From Candidatus Zixiibacteriota bacterium (GTDB taxonomy: Bacteria > Zixibacteria > MSB-5A5 > SM23-73-2), in the NCBI GenBank assembly GCA_030615745.1, contig JAUWYR010000005.1:1-64000 (forward strand): a stretch of DNA of 64,000 bases, written 5' to 3'. The notes beneath the pieces were generated by a model that saw nothing but the letters and a program-made list of their open reading frames with translations, was not told where the DNA came from and searched no databases. The position numbers and the translations under genes are program-made. Positions 34,601-43,563 of the stretch are shown here, one piece after another (within the stretch, counting starts at the first letter, position 1; every line of letters begins with the position of its first letter).

Positions 34601-34784
34601 TAGTGGCTGACGGGTCCCTTGACCCGTCAGCATAAAAGTTTTTTCGCCAGGTCAGGGGACCTGTCGAGCACTTTAAAAAAAGCTTCGTTAGTGCGCGGGA
34701 ATTGGCCTGCCAGGGATTTCCCGCATTGTATATTAGGCTCGGGAATTCCCCGGAACGGGTCTTGACGACAATTCCTGAGCCAAC
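34601..34784. repeat. Hairpins and mosaic repeat, copy 3
   Basis: CTGACGGGTC-CCTT-GACCCGTCAG (34607-34630), a short CAGGTC/GACCTG hairpin near 34648-34663, then the mosaic repeat 34691-34784. Its hairpin A loop holds TGGCCTGCCAGGG and hairpin B holds CCCCGGAACGGG, ending CCAAC. They fill the 34416-34837 spacer. Confidence 0.7.
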
Positions 34785-34837
34785 GAAAGAGTTTGACAAA
34801 TAAATTTTTTTAACTATTTTAACCAAAAAGGAAAAAA

Positions 34838-36187
34838 ATGAACAAAACAGACCCACAGATATTTAAAGCCTATGACATAAGAGGGATATACCCTGACCAA
34901 CTTAATGAAGAAGTTTCCTACAAAATTGGAAAAGCCTTTGTTCAGTATCTAAAGCCAAAAAATGTTGCGGTGGGAAGGGATATGAGGTTATCCTCGGATG
35001 TTTTGTGGAAAAGCCTCACAAAAGGGATAATAGAATCCGGATGCGATGTGATAGATTTGGGCTTGTGCTCCACTGATGGATTATATTTTGCGGTTGGTAA
35101 ATTCGGATACGATTCGGGCATTATGATAACTGCTTCTCACAATCCACCCCAATACAATGGAATGAAGATGTGCACAAAAAAAGCTTTTCCTTTGAGCGGG
35201 GATGTGGGGCTCGATAAGATAAAAGAGTTGGTTTTAAAAGGTGAACTCAAAAAGAAAAAAATAAAAAGAAAAGGAAGGCTCATAAAAAAAGATATAACCA
35301 AAGGCTATACCGAGCATGTCTTATCCTTTATAAACCCAAAAAAAATCAAGCCTTTTAAAATAGTTATAGATGCTGGTAATGGGATTGCTGGAAAGATAAT
35401 ACCGGATGTATTTTCCCATCTTCGGTGTAAGGTTGTTCCAATGTTTTTCGAATTGGATGGCTCATTTCCCCATCATCTTCCCAGCCCGATCGAGCCTGAA
35501 AATATAAAATCTCTTCAGAAGAAAGTCCTTGAAAAAAAAGCTGATTTGGGGGCAGCTTTCGATGGGGATGCGGACAGGATGTTTTTAGTGGACCAGAAAG
35601 CTAAAAGGATTGGAGGGGATATGGTAACAGCTCTGGTTGCTAAAAACCTTTTAAAAAAAGAAAAGGGCGCAACTATTCTTTATAATCTGATCTGTTCAAA
35701 AACTGTTCCTCAGGTTATAAAAAAAAGCGGGGGAATTCCGAAAAGAACAAAAGTTGGACACGCCTTGATAAAGCCTTTGATGAAAAAATATAATGCAATC
35801 TTTGGGGGGGAGCATTCCGGTCATTTTTATTTTAAAAGAAACTGGTTTGCTGATTCAGGACTTATTGCTTTGCTTATCTGTTTAGAACTTCTCTCAGAAG
35901 AGGAAAAGCCTCTATCTTTTTTAATAGACTCAATTGACCGGTATTATCGCTCCGGGGAGCTCAATTTTAAGGTGGATGATATTCCCAGGAAATTAAAAGA
36001 GATAGAAAAACACTTTTCTTCTGCAAAAGTAGACCACTTAGATGGTCTTACTGTCGAATACAAAGATTGGTGGTTCAATCTTCGCCCCTCTAACACAGAG
36101 CCACTGGTAAGACTTAACATAGAGGCACAAAGCAAAAAGCTTTTAAAAGAGAAAAAAGAAAAACTTTCAAAGCTTATAAGAGATTAA
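34838..36187 (+). CDS. Phosphomannomutase/phosphoglucomutase
   Basis: 449 residues of the alpha-D-phosphohexomutase family. The phosphoserine is Ser100 in TASHNPPQYNGMK; the metal loop is DGDADRMFLVD near 241-251. The sugar-binding loop is GGEHSGHFYF, and the phosphate-binding loop is RPSNTEPLVRLN near the C terminus. It interconverts hexose 1- and 6-phosphates for nucleotide-sugar synthesis. Length and motifs are typical of the ManB/AlgC type. AAAAAGGAAA precedes the ATG. Confidence 0.93.
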   Translation: MNKTDPQIFKAYDIRGIYPDQLNEEVSYKIGKAFVQYLKPKNVAVGRDMRLSSDVLWKSLTKGIIESGCDVIDLGLCSTDGLYFAVGKFGYDSGIMITASHNPPQYNGMKMCTKKAFPLSGDVGLDKIKELVLKGELKKKKIKRKGRLIKKDITKGYTEHVLSFINPKKIKPFKIVIDAGNGIAGKIIPDVFSHLRCKVVPMFFELDGSFPHHLPSPIEPENIKSLQKKVLEKKADLGAAFDGDADRMFLVDQKAKRIGGDMVTALVAKNLLKKEKGATILYNLICSKTVPQVIKKSGGIPKRTKVGHALIKPLMKKYNAIFGGEHSGHFYFKRNWFADSGLIALLICLELLSEEEKPLSFLIDSIDRYYRSGELNFKVDDIPRKLKEIEKHFSSAKVDHLDGLTVEYKDWWFNLRPSNTEPLVRLNIEAQSKKLLKEKKEKLSKLIRD

Positions 36188-36284
36188 TCCTCCCATTATT
36201 TTTCCTCAAGTAATTAAAAAAAATCTCGATAATTACAAATAGAGTTGAAATTTTAATAGGTTTTCTTTAACTGGGGAGAAAAAG

Positions 36285-37058
36285 ATGCAACAGGTGACCA
36301 GAGTTCTAATCGTGGATGATGAGGACAGAATCAGGGAGCTTTTAACAGATACACTCTCAGCTTTAGGATATCATACCTTCTCAACTAAGGACGGAAAGGA
36401 TGCTCTATCCTTTTTAAAAAGACAGAACATAGATTTGGTTATAGCTGATATAAGGATGCCCAAGCTCGATGGGATCTCACTTTTGAAATTGATAAAGAAA
36501 GAAAAGCCCGATCTCCCGGTTTTAATTATCACCGGATATGACTTCAACTATGCCATGGACAAAGCCTTAGAAGGAGGAGCAGATGGCTTTTTAGCCAAGC
36601 CTTTCAGAATCGGGAAGATTGAAGAGTTGATGAAAAACGTTCTCGGAATAGGGGCCGAGCCTCTTGAAAAGACAAAACCTCCTAAAAAGGTTCTGGTGGC
36701 TGAGGATGACCCCATATTGAGAAAGATGTTTGTTGAGACTTTATCCTCCTTGGATTATCTTTCAACCGGAGTTGAAAATGGAGAAAAAGCCTTGGACATT
36801 TTATCCTCCAAAAAATTTGACCTTCTGATAACTGATATAAAGATGCCAAAAATGGATGGTATATCTTTAGTCAAGACATTAAAAAAGAAGAAAAGCAAAA
36901 TCCTGGTGATAATGGTAACCGGATATCCTAAGGATTATCCACCTCAGAAAGTCTTAGCAGAGGGGGCGGATGGATATTTAGCCAAGCCCTTCCGTGTTGA
37001 GAAGATCGATGAGTTGATGAGAGACCTTTTGGAGGAAAAAGAGGAAGTTAGAAATTAA
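36285..37058 (+). CDS. Tandem two-receiver response regulator without output domain
   Basis: 257 residues made of two CheY-like receivers. The first (about 5-120) has phospho-acceptor Asp55 in VIADIRMPK and the second (about 135-250) Asp184 in LLITDIKMPK. Both keep the acidic pair (DDED, EDDP), the Thr in ITGY/VTGY and the Lys in AKPF. No DNA-binding or enzyme domain follows, so it probably relays phosphate or controls a partner by binding. A terminator follows at 37092. Confidence 0.9.
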   Translation: MQQVTRVLIVDDEDRIRELLTDTLSALGYHTFSTKDGKDALSFLKRQNIDLVIADIRMPKLDGISLLKLIKKEKPDLPVLIITGYDFNYAMDKALEGGADGFLAKPFRIGKIEELMKNVLGIGAEPLEKTKPPKKVLVAEDDPILRKMFVETLSSLDYLSTGVENGEKALDILSSKKFDLLITDIKMPKMDGISLVKTLKKKKSKILVIMVTGYPKDYPPQKVLAEGADGYLAKPFRVEKIDELMRDLLEEKEEVRN

Positions 37059-37091
37059 CCTCTAATTTGAAGTAAAAAGTATCCAATAAAA

Positions 37092-37113
37092 GAGGGTATA
37101 TCCCTCTTTTTTT
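37092..37113 (+). terminator. Rho-independent terminator
   Basis: GAGGG (37092-37096), loop TATAT, CCCTC (37102-37106), then seven Ts. Confidence 0.8.
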
Positions 37114-37135
37114 ATTTTTGGATAAAGAGATAATG

Positions 37136-37313
37136 ATAGCGTCGGGCTTTGCGAAGCTCGAAGAGTCCTTCGGGCATGCCCGACGGAAAAAAGGAGTGCG
37201 AAAACAAGTTTTCGCAAAGTAGGGGAGCCCCTTGTGGGCTCCCGAAGGACGGGAGGGGATGAACCCCTCCCCTACGCAGAGACATACACGTCTGGGATGA
37301 ACCCAGACGCTAC
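37136..37313. repeat. Nested REP/BIME-like cluster
   Basis: TAGCGTCGGGC (37137) and GCCCGACG (37178) are arms of one hairpin opened by a 30-base insert containing CTCGAAGAGTCCTTCGGGC. TGCGAAAAC/GTTTTCGCA and a complete 57-bp GTAG...CTAC pair (37219-37275) follow. The half-element CGTCTGGG-ATGAA-CCCAGACG-CTAC ends it (37289-37313). The outer pieces equal the intact pair at 39900-39957. Confidence 0.8.
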
Positions 37314-37370
37314 AAGAGAAAATAGGAGGTTTAAAGATGAGCAAAATAAAGATTATCAAATCTAAATGTG

Positions 37371-37608
37371 GTGGACAGGTCCCCTGACCTGTCCACATAA
37401 GTTGCTTTCTTATGTTGGTGCAGGAATTGTCTCAAGACCCGTTCCGGGGATTTCCTGCACTTTGCTACGGTTGGGGAATTCCCCCGCTTTTCAGTGGGAT
37501 CTTTATGACAATTCCCTAACTAACAAAAAAATGGGTTTTGAATTGGTAGCCGCAACCTTCAGGTTGCGTAAGGAATCTCATTTTCGCAGGCTAAAGCCTG
37601 CGGCTACC
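37371..37608. repeat. Further hairpins, mosaic repeat copy 4 (inverted) and a GTAG pair
   Basis: GTGGACAGGTC-CCCT-GACCTGTCCAC (37371-37396). The inverted mosaic repeat (37414-37524) begins GTTGGTGCAGGAATTGTC. A GTAG pair (37546-37608) has stems CGCAACCT/AGGTTGCG and GCAGGC/GCCTGC and ends GGCTACC. The remainder of 37609-38251 holds CCTCCCGACA/TGTCGGGAGG (37749-37775) and a promoter. Confidence 0.7.
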
Positions 37609-37813
37609 GTCTATCATCCTTAACATTTTTCCGCGTTTTTAATGCGGTGGATTTTAAATAGTATCCTTTCCGTTCCATCGGAATGTTATCATCCCGAAAT
37701 TCCAATTTCTACAAAATAAGTGCCTGATTTTGTGTCGTCAAAAGTTACCTCCCGACAGGAATATGTGTCGGGAGGAAACTCCTGACACCACCTAAATTAT
37801 AGCTATTTTTTTC

Positions 37814-37844
37814 TTGACAAATAGGGTTTTAAGGTTAATATATA
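37814..37844 (+). promoter_or_regulatory. Promoter upstream of the repeat protein gene
   Basis: TTGACA (37814-37819) followed by an AT-rich -10 region (TATATA at 37839-37844, or TAATAT closer). It would give a leader of about 400 bases before the ATG at 38252. Within that leader are the arms GCCGAATT/AATTCGGC near 38116-38133. Confidence 0.45.
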
Positions 37845-38251
37845 AGAAAGATTTCATAATAAATACTTTGATTTGACTCTTTTTAGAAAACAGCAAGTTT
37901 GTATCAGAATTTGAGGTCTTGGTTTTTCTGTTTTTGATTGTCCTCAAAGGATTGGGGAGATAAAAGGGGCAAATTAAAAAACAGAGGGGGAAGTTCTTTT
38001 AACCTCTGACCCGATGTGGGGAGGTGAGGCTTATTTTATAACCTTTTTTTGTCTGATATTGCAAGGGAAAAATTCTTAGGTTGTTTCTGCATTTTTAATG
38101 CAGAAAAATTTAACTTGCCGAATTACAAATTCGGCAACAACAGGGAATTTCAAGTTCGGCAGCAACGAGAAAGCGGCAGCAACAGGATTTTTCAAGGGGC
38201 AATTGTTAACTAAAATTTCTTTAACCCTTCTGAAAAGAAAGGAGCAAGCGA

Positions 38252-39817
38252 ATGAAATCGCAAAGAGTTTTGGTTTTAGTGGGGCTAAGTTTCATCTTTT
38301 TGTTTTCATCTTTGATTTTTGCAGATGTGCCCCAGATGATTAACTATCAGGGGAAGATAACCGACCCCCAAGGGGCGTTGATTGACACCATAGTTGCGAT
38401 GACATTTAGCATCTATTCAAGCAGCATTGCGGGAGTTCCCTTATGGACAGAGACTCAAGCTTCGGTTGTGATCGAAAAAGGGATTTTTAGTGTGCTGTTA
38501 GGGAGTGTAAATCCTATTCCGGACTCTGTTTTCGACGGGACAGTTCAGTATTTGGGGGTTAAGGTTGGTGGGGACTCTGAGATGATTCCGAGAAAGGCGA
38601 TAGTCAGTGTGGGTAATGCTTTTCGCTCAGCCAAGGCTGATACCGCTGAGTATGCCCTCTCTGCTACTCCTGATGATGACTGGGACATAGACACATCAGG
38701 TTTTAACATCTACCGCCTAACCGGTAATGTAGGTATCGGATCATCGATTCCACCACAATACAAATTAGACGTAGGAGGAACAGCCCAGATGACAGGCTTT
38801 AAGATGCTGACTGGTGCTTCTAATGGCTACGTTTTGACCTCAGATGGTTCAGGAATGGGAACCTGGCAGTCAGCTGCTGGAGGTGATAATGACTGGACCT
38901 TCAGAATAACTGATACCGCTGACACCACCCTTATGACCGGCGGTGCCTGGGGAATTGCCCGATACGGCAACACCCTTTACGGCAATGCGGATTCCACCCA
39001 TGTGAACCTTGGGGTTGCCTGCACCACAGGAACCAGTGGGCAAAACTATAAATACTGCACTGTGGGAGGTGGATATTCCAACACCGCCAGCGGCGTGTAT
39101 GCAACCGTAGGAGGTGGAGAAAGGAACACCGCCAGCGGACAGGATGCAACCGTAGGAGGCGGATATTCCGACACCGCCAGCTACTATTATGCAACCGTAG
39201 GTGGTGGACGTTACAACACTGCCAGCGGGATTTCTTCAACCGTAGGAGGTGGAGAGAACAACACCGCCAGCGGGGCGAGTGCAACCGTAGGAGGTGGAAC
39301 TTACAACACCGCCAGCGGCAAACGTGCAACCGTAGGAGGAGGATGTTACAACACCGTCAGCGGGTGGGAGGCCACCGTGGGAGGAGGATGTTACAACACC
39401 GCCAGCGACATTCGTGCAACCGTAGGAGGTGGATGGAGAAACACCGCCAGCGGGTATATTGCAACCGTACCTGGGGGTTATGCAGATACTGCTGCTGGTG
39501 ACTACTCACTGGCCGCCGGAAGCGAAGTAGTGGTTTCCTCTGACGCTGATTATACTTTTGCTTTTGGAAGAGATTTCACGACTTCGACTCCTAATGCGGT
39601 CATCTTCCACAACACGCATAACCCTATCAAGGTCGGCATCGGGACGGCGAGCCCTCAGGGAGCTTTGGATGTGAATTCGACCACAGGAGCACTCATCGTC
39701 CCAAGAATGACCACAGCCCAGAGGAACGCCTTAACTGCAGTGAATGGTATGATTATCTATAATACCACAACCAATCAGTTCAATTTTTATGAAAACGGAG
39801 CCTGGGTTACAAAATGA
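38252..39817 (+). CDS. Secreted repeat protein with YadA-head-like beta-roll
   Basis: 521 residues. Signal peptide about 1-24, then a conserved N-terminal domain (VPQMINYQGKITDPQGALID). A collagen-like/S74-type motif region follows (GNVGIGSSIPPQYKLDVGGT). Residues about 270-410 are eleven tandem 14-residue repeats of the form ATVGGGxxNTASGx. The tail has VGIGTASPQGALDV and YNTTTNQFNFYENGAWV. The repeats resemble left-handed beta-roll heads of trimeric adhesins. There is no chaperone or peptidase active site. AAAGGAG precedes the ATG. Confidence 0.82.
   Translation: MKSQRVLVLVGLSFIFLFSSLIFADVPQMINYQGKITDPQGALIDTIVAMTFSIYSSSIAGVPLWTETQASVVIEKGIFSVLLGSVNPIPDSVFDGTVQYLGVKVGGDSEMIPRKAIVSVGNAFRSAKADTAEYALSATPDDDWDIDTSGFNIYRLTGNVGIGSSIPPQYKLDVGGTAQMTGFKMLTGASNGYVLTSDGSGMGTWQSAAGGDNDWTFRITDTADTTLMTGGAWGIARYGNTLYGNADSTHVNLGVACTTGTSGQNYKYCTVGGGYSNTASGVYATVGGGERNTASGQDATVGGGYSDTASYYYATVGGGRYNTASGISSTVGGGENNTASGASATVGGGTYNTASGKRATVGGGCYNTVSGWEATVGGGCYNTASDIRATVGGGWRNTASGYIATVPGGYADTAAGDYSLAAGSEVVVSSDADYTFAFGRDFTTSTPNAVIFHNTHNPIKVGIGTASPQGALDVNSTTGALIVPRMTTAQRNALTAVNGMIIYNTTTNQFNFYENGAWVTK
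39058..39490 (+). repeat. Tandem 42-bp coding repeats
   Basis: About eleven units built on GCAACCGTAGGAGGTGGA and AACACCGCCAGCG, in register with the reading frame of the secreted protein. Codons are highly uniform between units, so copy number is likely unstable. Confidence 0.85.
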
Positions 39818-39821
39818 AGAA

Positions 39822-39957
39822 CGCGTAGCAGAGCCTTTATGGCTCTGTGCGGAGGGATAAACCCTCCCTGGCCGGGCAGGCCGCTACGCGGAGATAAATG
39901 TAGCGTCGGGCTTTATGCCCGACGAATTAAACCGTCTGGGATGAACCCAGACGCTAC
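39822..39957. repeat. Two GTAG-foot double hairpins
   Basis: 39822-39890 runs from CGCGTAG to CTACGCG and is an inverted, rearranged relative of 2192-2260. 39900-39957 is GTAG, CGTCGGGC-TTTAT-GCCCGACG, AATTAAAC, CGTCTGGG-ATGAA-CCCAGACG, CTAC. Together they fill the spacer between two secreted-protein genes. Confidence 0.8.
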
Positions 39958-39979
39958 AAAAGAAAATAGGAGGTAAAAA

Positions 39980-40450
39980 ATGAGTAAATCTAAACTTATT
40001 AAATTGGCAGTATTTTTCTCGGTGGTCTCTCTTTTCGTTCCCTTAATCTTTTACGCCACTCCTCAGGCTCAGAACTTCAAATTGGTAACCGATGTCTTGG
40101 ATGAGTTCGGAGGAAGGGCAAGCTCAACCAATTACTTATTAAGGGTCTCAACCGGTGGTCAGTCATCTGCTGGTGGGAAGATGCAAAGCACAAATTATCA
40201 AGCCAGTTCTGGATATGCCCATTCAGCCTGGGTCTGGCATGGTGATACAAACGGAAATGGGTATATCAACCTTGGTGATGTGATCTACTTAGCCAACTAT
40301 CTCATGAAGGGAGGACCTGAACCCCAACCTATGGAGGCAGGTGCTGTCAATGACATCACTACTGTTTGTGATAACATCATAAATTTGGCTGACATCATCT
40401 ATTTAGCCAACTACCTTATCAAAGGTGGTCCACCACCGTGTAACTTGTAG
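39980..40450 (+). CDS. Secreted dockerin-like repeat protein
   Basis: 156 residues: signal peptide about 1-30, a short linker domain ([25 protein letters not shown]), then two F-hand/dockerin-like calcium repeats. These are [26 protein letters not shown] and an imperfect partner with [20 protein letters not shown] (each read in parts). The same tail ends the M28 peptidase at 56633. There is no enzymatic domain, so it is probably a surface attachment or scaffolding module. Confidence 0.85.
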   Translation: MSKSKLIKLAVFFSVVSLFVPLIFYATPQAQNFKLVTDVLDEFGGRASSTNYLLRVSTGGQSSAGGKMQSTNYQASSGYAHSAWVWHGDTNGNGYINLGDVIYLANYLMKGGPEPQPMEAGAVNDITTVCDNIINLADIIYLANYLIKGGPPPCNL

Positions 40451-40464
40451 AAGTTTAATTTTGC

Positions 40465-40550
40465 GCTGTCGGGAGGTAACTCCCGACAGCGATTAAAAAG
40501 GAGTGCGAAAACTTGTTTTCGCAAAGTAGGGGAGCCCCTCGTGGGCTCCC
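40465..40550. repeat. Hairpin cluster before acpS
   Basis: GCTGTCGGGAG-GTAA-CTCCCGACAGC (40465-40490), TGCGAAAAC-TT-GTTTTCGCA, then GTAG (40526-40529) with GGGAGCCC-CTCGT-GGGCTCCC. The last two units are also adjacent at 37197-37243. Confidence 0.75.
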
Positions 40551-40559
40551 TAAAACAGT

Positions 40560-40931
40560 TCACTCTTTTAAAAGCAAAGCCACCGCAATTGCATAATCAT
40601 AGGTATGGGAAAGACTGATAATTATTTTGCCTTTTCCAATTCTTTTTTGAATTTTATCTGAAATTTTCAACTCTGGTTTCCCGCTTCTCGTTTTTATAAC
40701 CTCAAAATCTTTCCAGACAACACCTTGAGAAAGGCCTGTACCTAAAGCTTTCATCGCCGCCTCTTTAGCACAGAATCTTCCAGCAAAAAAAATCTCAGGG
40801 AAACTCTTTTCATCACAATAACTTACCTCAGATGTGGAAAAAACCCGTTTTTTAAATCTATTCCCCCACTTCTGGATAGCCTTTTTAATCCTTTTTGTCT
40901 CAATTATATCTACCCCTAAAGAATCCACCAT
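40560..40931 (-). CDS. acpS: Holo-[acyl-carrier-protein] synthase
   Basis: 123 residues, a normal AcpS length. The Mg2+ ligands are Asp8 in LGVDIIE and the Glu in FCAKEAAMKAL near 57. It transfers 4'-phosphopantetheine from CoA to ACP. The C terminus ISLSHTYDYAIAVALL is typical. The gene stands alone beside a repeat cluster. Confidence 0.92.
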   Translation of the reverse strand: MVDSLGVDIIETKRIKKAIQKWGNRFKKRVFSTSEVSYCDEKSFPEIFFAGRFCAKEAAMKALGTGLSQGVVWKDFEVIKTRSGKPELKISDKIQKRIGKGKIIISLSHTYDYAIAVALLLKE

Positions 40932-41011
40932 AAAAATTTTTAAAAAAACACTTGCTTTTTTAATTTTTTTGTTTTACTTATTTATATGGAAAGGGTTGTT
41001 TTGAAAAACCT

Positions 41012-41257
41012 TTAACACCTAACAAATGAAGGTCGCCCCTGGATGTTGAGCGTACGCGATGATCCCTTCTTGGAGGAGCGAAAGCAAAAGACGACCCAGT
41101 GGCTGTAAAAACCCTTTAATGTGTTAGACCGTGAGTGTTTCTTCAAAACCTCAGCCCTTTCCTTTTTATTTTCTCCCAAAAATTGGTAAACTCTATCCAA
41201 CACCTTGCCATCCTTTTCTACCCTAAAAACAATTCCTGTTGGAAAATTTTTTTCCAT
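41012..41257 (-). CDS. Hypothetical small protein
   Basis: 81 residues; the first 45 (FPTGIVFRVEKDGKVLDRVYQFLGENKK) look protein-like, the rest (CFRSSKKGSSRTLNIQGRPS) less so. No good ribosome-binding sequence. It is same-stranded and 86 bases downstream of nrdJ, so it may be the decayed tail of that operon. No family recognised. Confidence 0.3.
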   Translation of the reverse strand: MEKNFPTGIVFRVEKDGKVLDRVYQFLGENKKERAEVLKKHSRSNTLKGFYSHWVVFCFRSSKKGSSRTLNIQGRPSFVRC

Positions 41258-41280
41258 CTCTATTAAAGTTCAAAGAAAAT

Positions 41281-41318
41281 ATTTCCAACCCCCCGCCTCT
41301 GGCGGGGGGATTGGAAAT
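41281..41318. repeat. Palindrome nested in a hairpin loop
   Basis: ATTTCCAA ... TTGGAAAT form the outer stem; the loop is CCCCCCGCC-TCT-GGCGGGGGG-A, the same insert as at 11611-11631. Confidence 0.75.
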
Positions 41319-41342
41319 AACATCCCCCCTCCCCACTCCTTT

Positions 41343-43550
41343 CTAACATTTGGAATACCCACAGCTTCTACACACCACACAACCACCATCATATTCCAAT
41401 TTAGCTCCGCAATCAGGACAATGCTCAAAATACAAATCTTTAAATGAATTCAGGTTTTTCCCCTCTCCGAAATGCTTATTTAAAACCTTGGCAATTGCAT
41501 CCGGAATTGACATAATAAGCCCTCCCTCCTGAAACACAGGCGAAGCCCCTCCAATCCCGATCAACTGATCTATGATTTTATCCACTCCAATTCCTGACCT
41601 TAACCCCAAGGAGGCAAGCCGACATATCGCCTCTGTATCCGCCATTGTTGAATAGCCAGATTTACCTATCTGAGCAAAGACCTCAAACGGTTTACCATTT
41701 AAAGTGTTCACCGTGACATAAAGATTTCCATAACCTGTTTTTATCTTCTCCGTAATTCCGCTTAATGTTGAAGGTCGCTCCATAGGAGTTATCTTCAATT
41801 CCGCAACGGTTTTTCTCACTGACAAAACTTGCTCTGTTCGACTTTTATCCCTGTAGATAGTTATACCCTTACACCCGAGCTTATAAGCTAACTTGTAAGT
41901 CCTATCAACGTCCTCAACTTTTGCATAACTGGGCAAATTTATAGTCTTGGATACAGCATTATCAGTATATTTCTGAAAGACTCCTTGCATTTTAATATGC
42001 CACTCAGGCGCCACATCAAAAGAAGTCACATAAATTTTTTTAATGTCTTCAGGAATCTCATCAAACTCTTTCAAGGAGTTTTTCTCAGCAATCCTTTCTA
42101 AAAGTTTTTTGGTCAAAAATCCTTTTTCCCTACCCTGATTTTCAAAATAGGGATTAACTTCAGTCAATTCAGTCTGATCCATAACATTTCTAACATAACA
42201 GATTGCAAAAATAGGTTCGATACCAGATGAACAGGATGCTATTATACTTATAGTCCCAGTAGGAGCAATAGTGGTGACGGTGGCATTGCGCATTGGAATA
42301 TTTTTATCATAATAGATGCTTTTGCTCCAGTTAGGAAAGTTGCCTCTTTTTTTAGCTAATTCAGAGGATATCAGGTGTGACTTCTCCTGAATAAATCTCA
42401 TAACTTTTTCCCCTAAATCCACAGCCTCTAAAGAATCGTAAGAAATCCGAAGTTGGACTAAAAGGTCAGCCCAACCCATAACTCCCAGACCTATCTTCCT
42501 GTTCTTTTTTGTATTCTCCTCTATCTGTGAAAGCGGATATTTGTTTACATCGATGACATTATCGAGAAAGCGAACTGCGATTTTTGTAACCCTTTCGAGC
42601 TTATCCCAGTCAATTTCAAAAGAATCACCAATTTTTCTGACCATCTTCGACAGATTGATAGAACCCAGATTACAGCTCTCATAGGGGAGAAGAGGTTGCT
42701 CACCGCAGGGATTGGTCGCCTCAAATAGCCCTACCTTTGTTATTGGGTTTTTTCCATTCATCTGATCAATAAACATCACTCCGGGCTCACCTGTTTTCCA
42801 GGCTTGCTTTATAATCAGGTCAAAAATCTCCTTAGCCTTTAATCTAACTGGATTGCCATTCTTATAATAAATGTTTTGGGTTCGCGGGTCTATAAGGTCG
42901 TAATATTCATCATTTTCTGCTTTCCTCATAAAATCGTCAGTCAACGCCACTGATATATTAAAGTTATTCAGCTCGGATAGATCTTCTTTTGAGGAGATGA
43001 ACTCCAATATATCAGGATGATCCACCCTTAAAACACCCATATTTGCTCCCCTTCTTGTTCCTCCTTGTTTAACAGCCTCAGTAGCAGCATTTATCACCTT
43101 CATAAAAGATATAGGACCAGATGCAACCCCTGAAGTTGAGGCAACAACTGAGTTTTTGGGCCTCAATTTTGAAAAGGAAAAGCCTGTCCCCCCTCCTGAT
43201 TTATGGATCAAAGCTGTATTTTTAACCGCATCAAAGATCGACTCCATGGAATCCTCAATTGGCAGGACAAAGCATGCGGAGAGTTGACCTAAGGGTCTTC
43301 CAGAATTCATAAGGGTAGGAGAGTTGGGTAAAAACTCCAAGTTCGACATAACATCGTAGAATTCTTTAGCTTTGTTTTCTACCTCATCATCAGTTGCCTC
43401 ATAATTTTTTTCAGCACCCGCTATCGCCTTTGCCACTCTCTGAAAAAGCTCCTCTGGAGTCTCTATGACCTTTCCCTGGTTATCTTTTATCAAATATCTT
43501 CTCTCTAAAACTTTGATTGCGTTTTCAGATAATTTCAATTGTGTATTCAT
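41343..43550 (-). CDS. nrdJ: Adenosylcobalamin-dependent ribonucleotide reductase (class II)
   Basis: 735 residues. Reduces ribonucleotides to deoxyribonucleotides. Recognisable blocks: LPNSPTLMNSGRPLGQLSACF, SGGGTGFSFSKLRPK, NPCGEQPLLPYESCNLGSINL, TIAPTGTISIIASCSSGIEP. The C-terminal zinc-ribbon CPDCGAKLEYDGGCVVCRSCGYSKC (in parts) probably regenerates the active site. It needs no oxygen, in line with an anaerobic or facultative life. It follows thyX by 13 bases in the same operon. Confidence 0.95.
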   Translation of the reverse strand: MNTQLKLSENAIKVLERRYLIKDNQGKVIETPEELFQRVAKAIAGAEKNYEATDDEVENKAKEFYDVMSNLEFLPNSPTLMNSGRPLGQLSACFVLPIEDSMESIFDAVKNTALIHKSGGGTGFSFSKLRPKNSVVASTSGVASGPISFMKVINAATEAVKQGGTRRGANMGVLRVDHPDILEFISSKEDLSELNNFNISVALTDDFMRKAENDEYYDLIDPRTQNIYYKNGNPVRLKAKEIFDLIIKQAWKTGEPGVMFIDQMNGKNPITKVGLFEATNPCGEQPLLPYESCNLGSINLSKMVRKIGDSFEIDWDKLERVTKIAVRFLDNVIDVNKYPLSQIEENTKKNRKIGLGVMGWADLLVQLRISYDSLEAVDLGEKVMRFIQEKSHLISSELAKKRGNFPNWSKSIYYDKNIPMRNATVTTIAPTGTISIIASCSSGIEPIFAICYVRNVMDQTELTEVNPYFENQGREKGFLTKKLLERIAEKNSLKEFDEIPEDIKKIYVTSFDVAPEWHIKMQGVFQKYTDNAVSKTINLPSYAKVEDVDRTYKLAYKLGCKGITIYRDKSRTEQVLSVRKTVAELKITPMERPSTLSGITEKIKTGYGNLYVTVNTLNGKPFEVFAQIGKSGYSTMADTEAICRLASLGLRSGIGVDKIIDQLIGIGGASPVFQEGGLIMSIPDAIAKVLNKHFGEGKNLNSFKDLYFEHCPDCGAKLEYDGGCVVCRSCGYSKC

Positions 43551-43563
43551 CTTTTATCTTTTT

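Noticed and set aside
37136-37313. Remnant of an insertion sequence
   Set aside because: No transposase fragments or target duplications; the segment is fully explained by nested short hairpins.
39980-40450. Cellulosomal dockerin enzyme
   Set aside because: There is no catalytic domain and no cohesin gene in the window.
41012-41257. Strong gene call for the small ORF after nrdJ
   Set aside because: Kept only at low confidence: no ribosome site and a non-protein-like second half.
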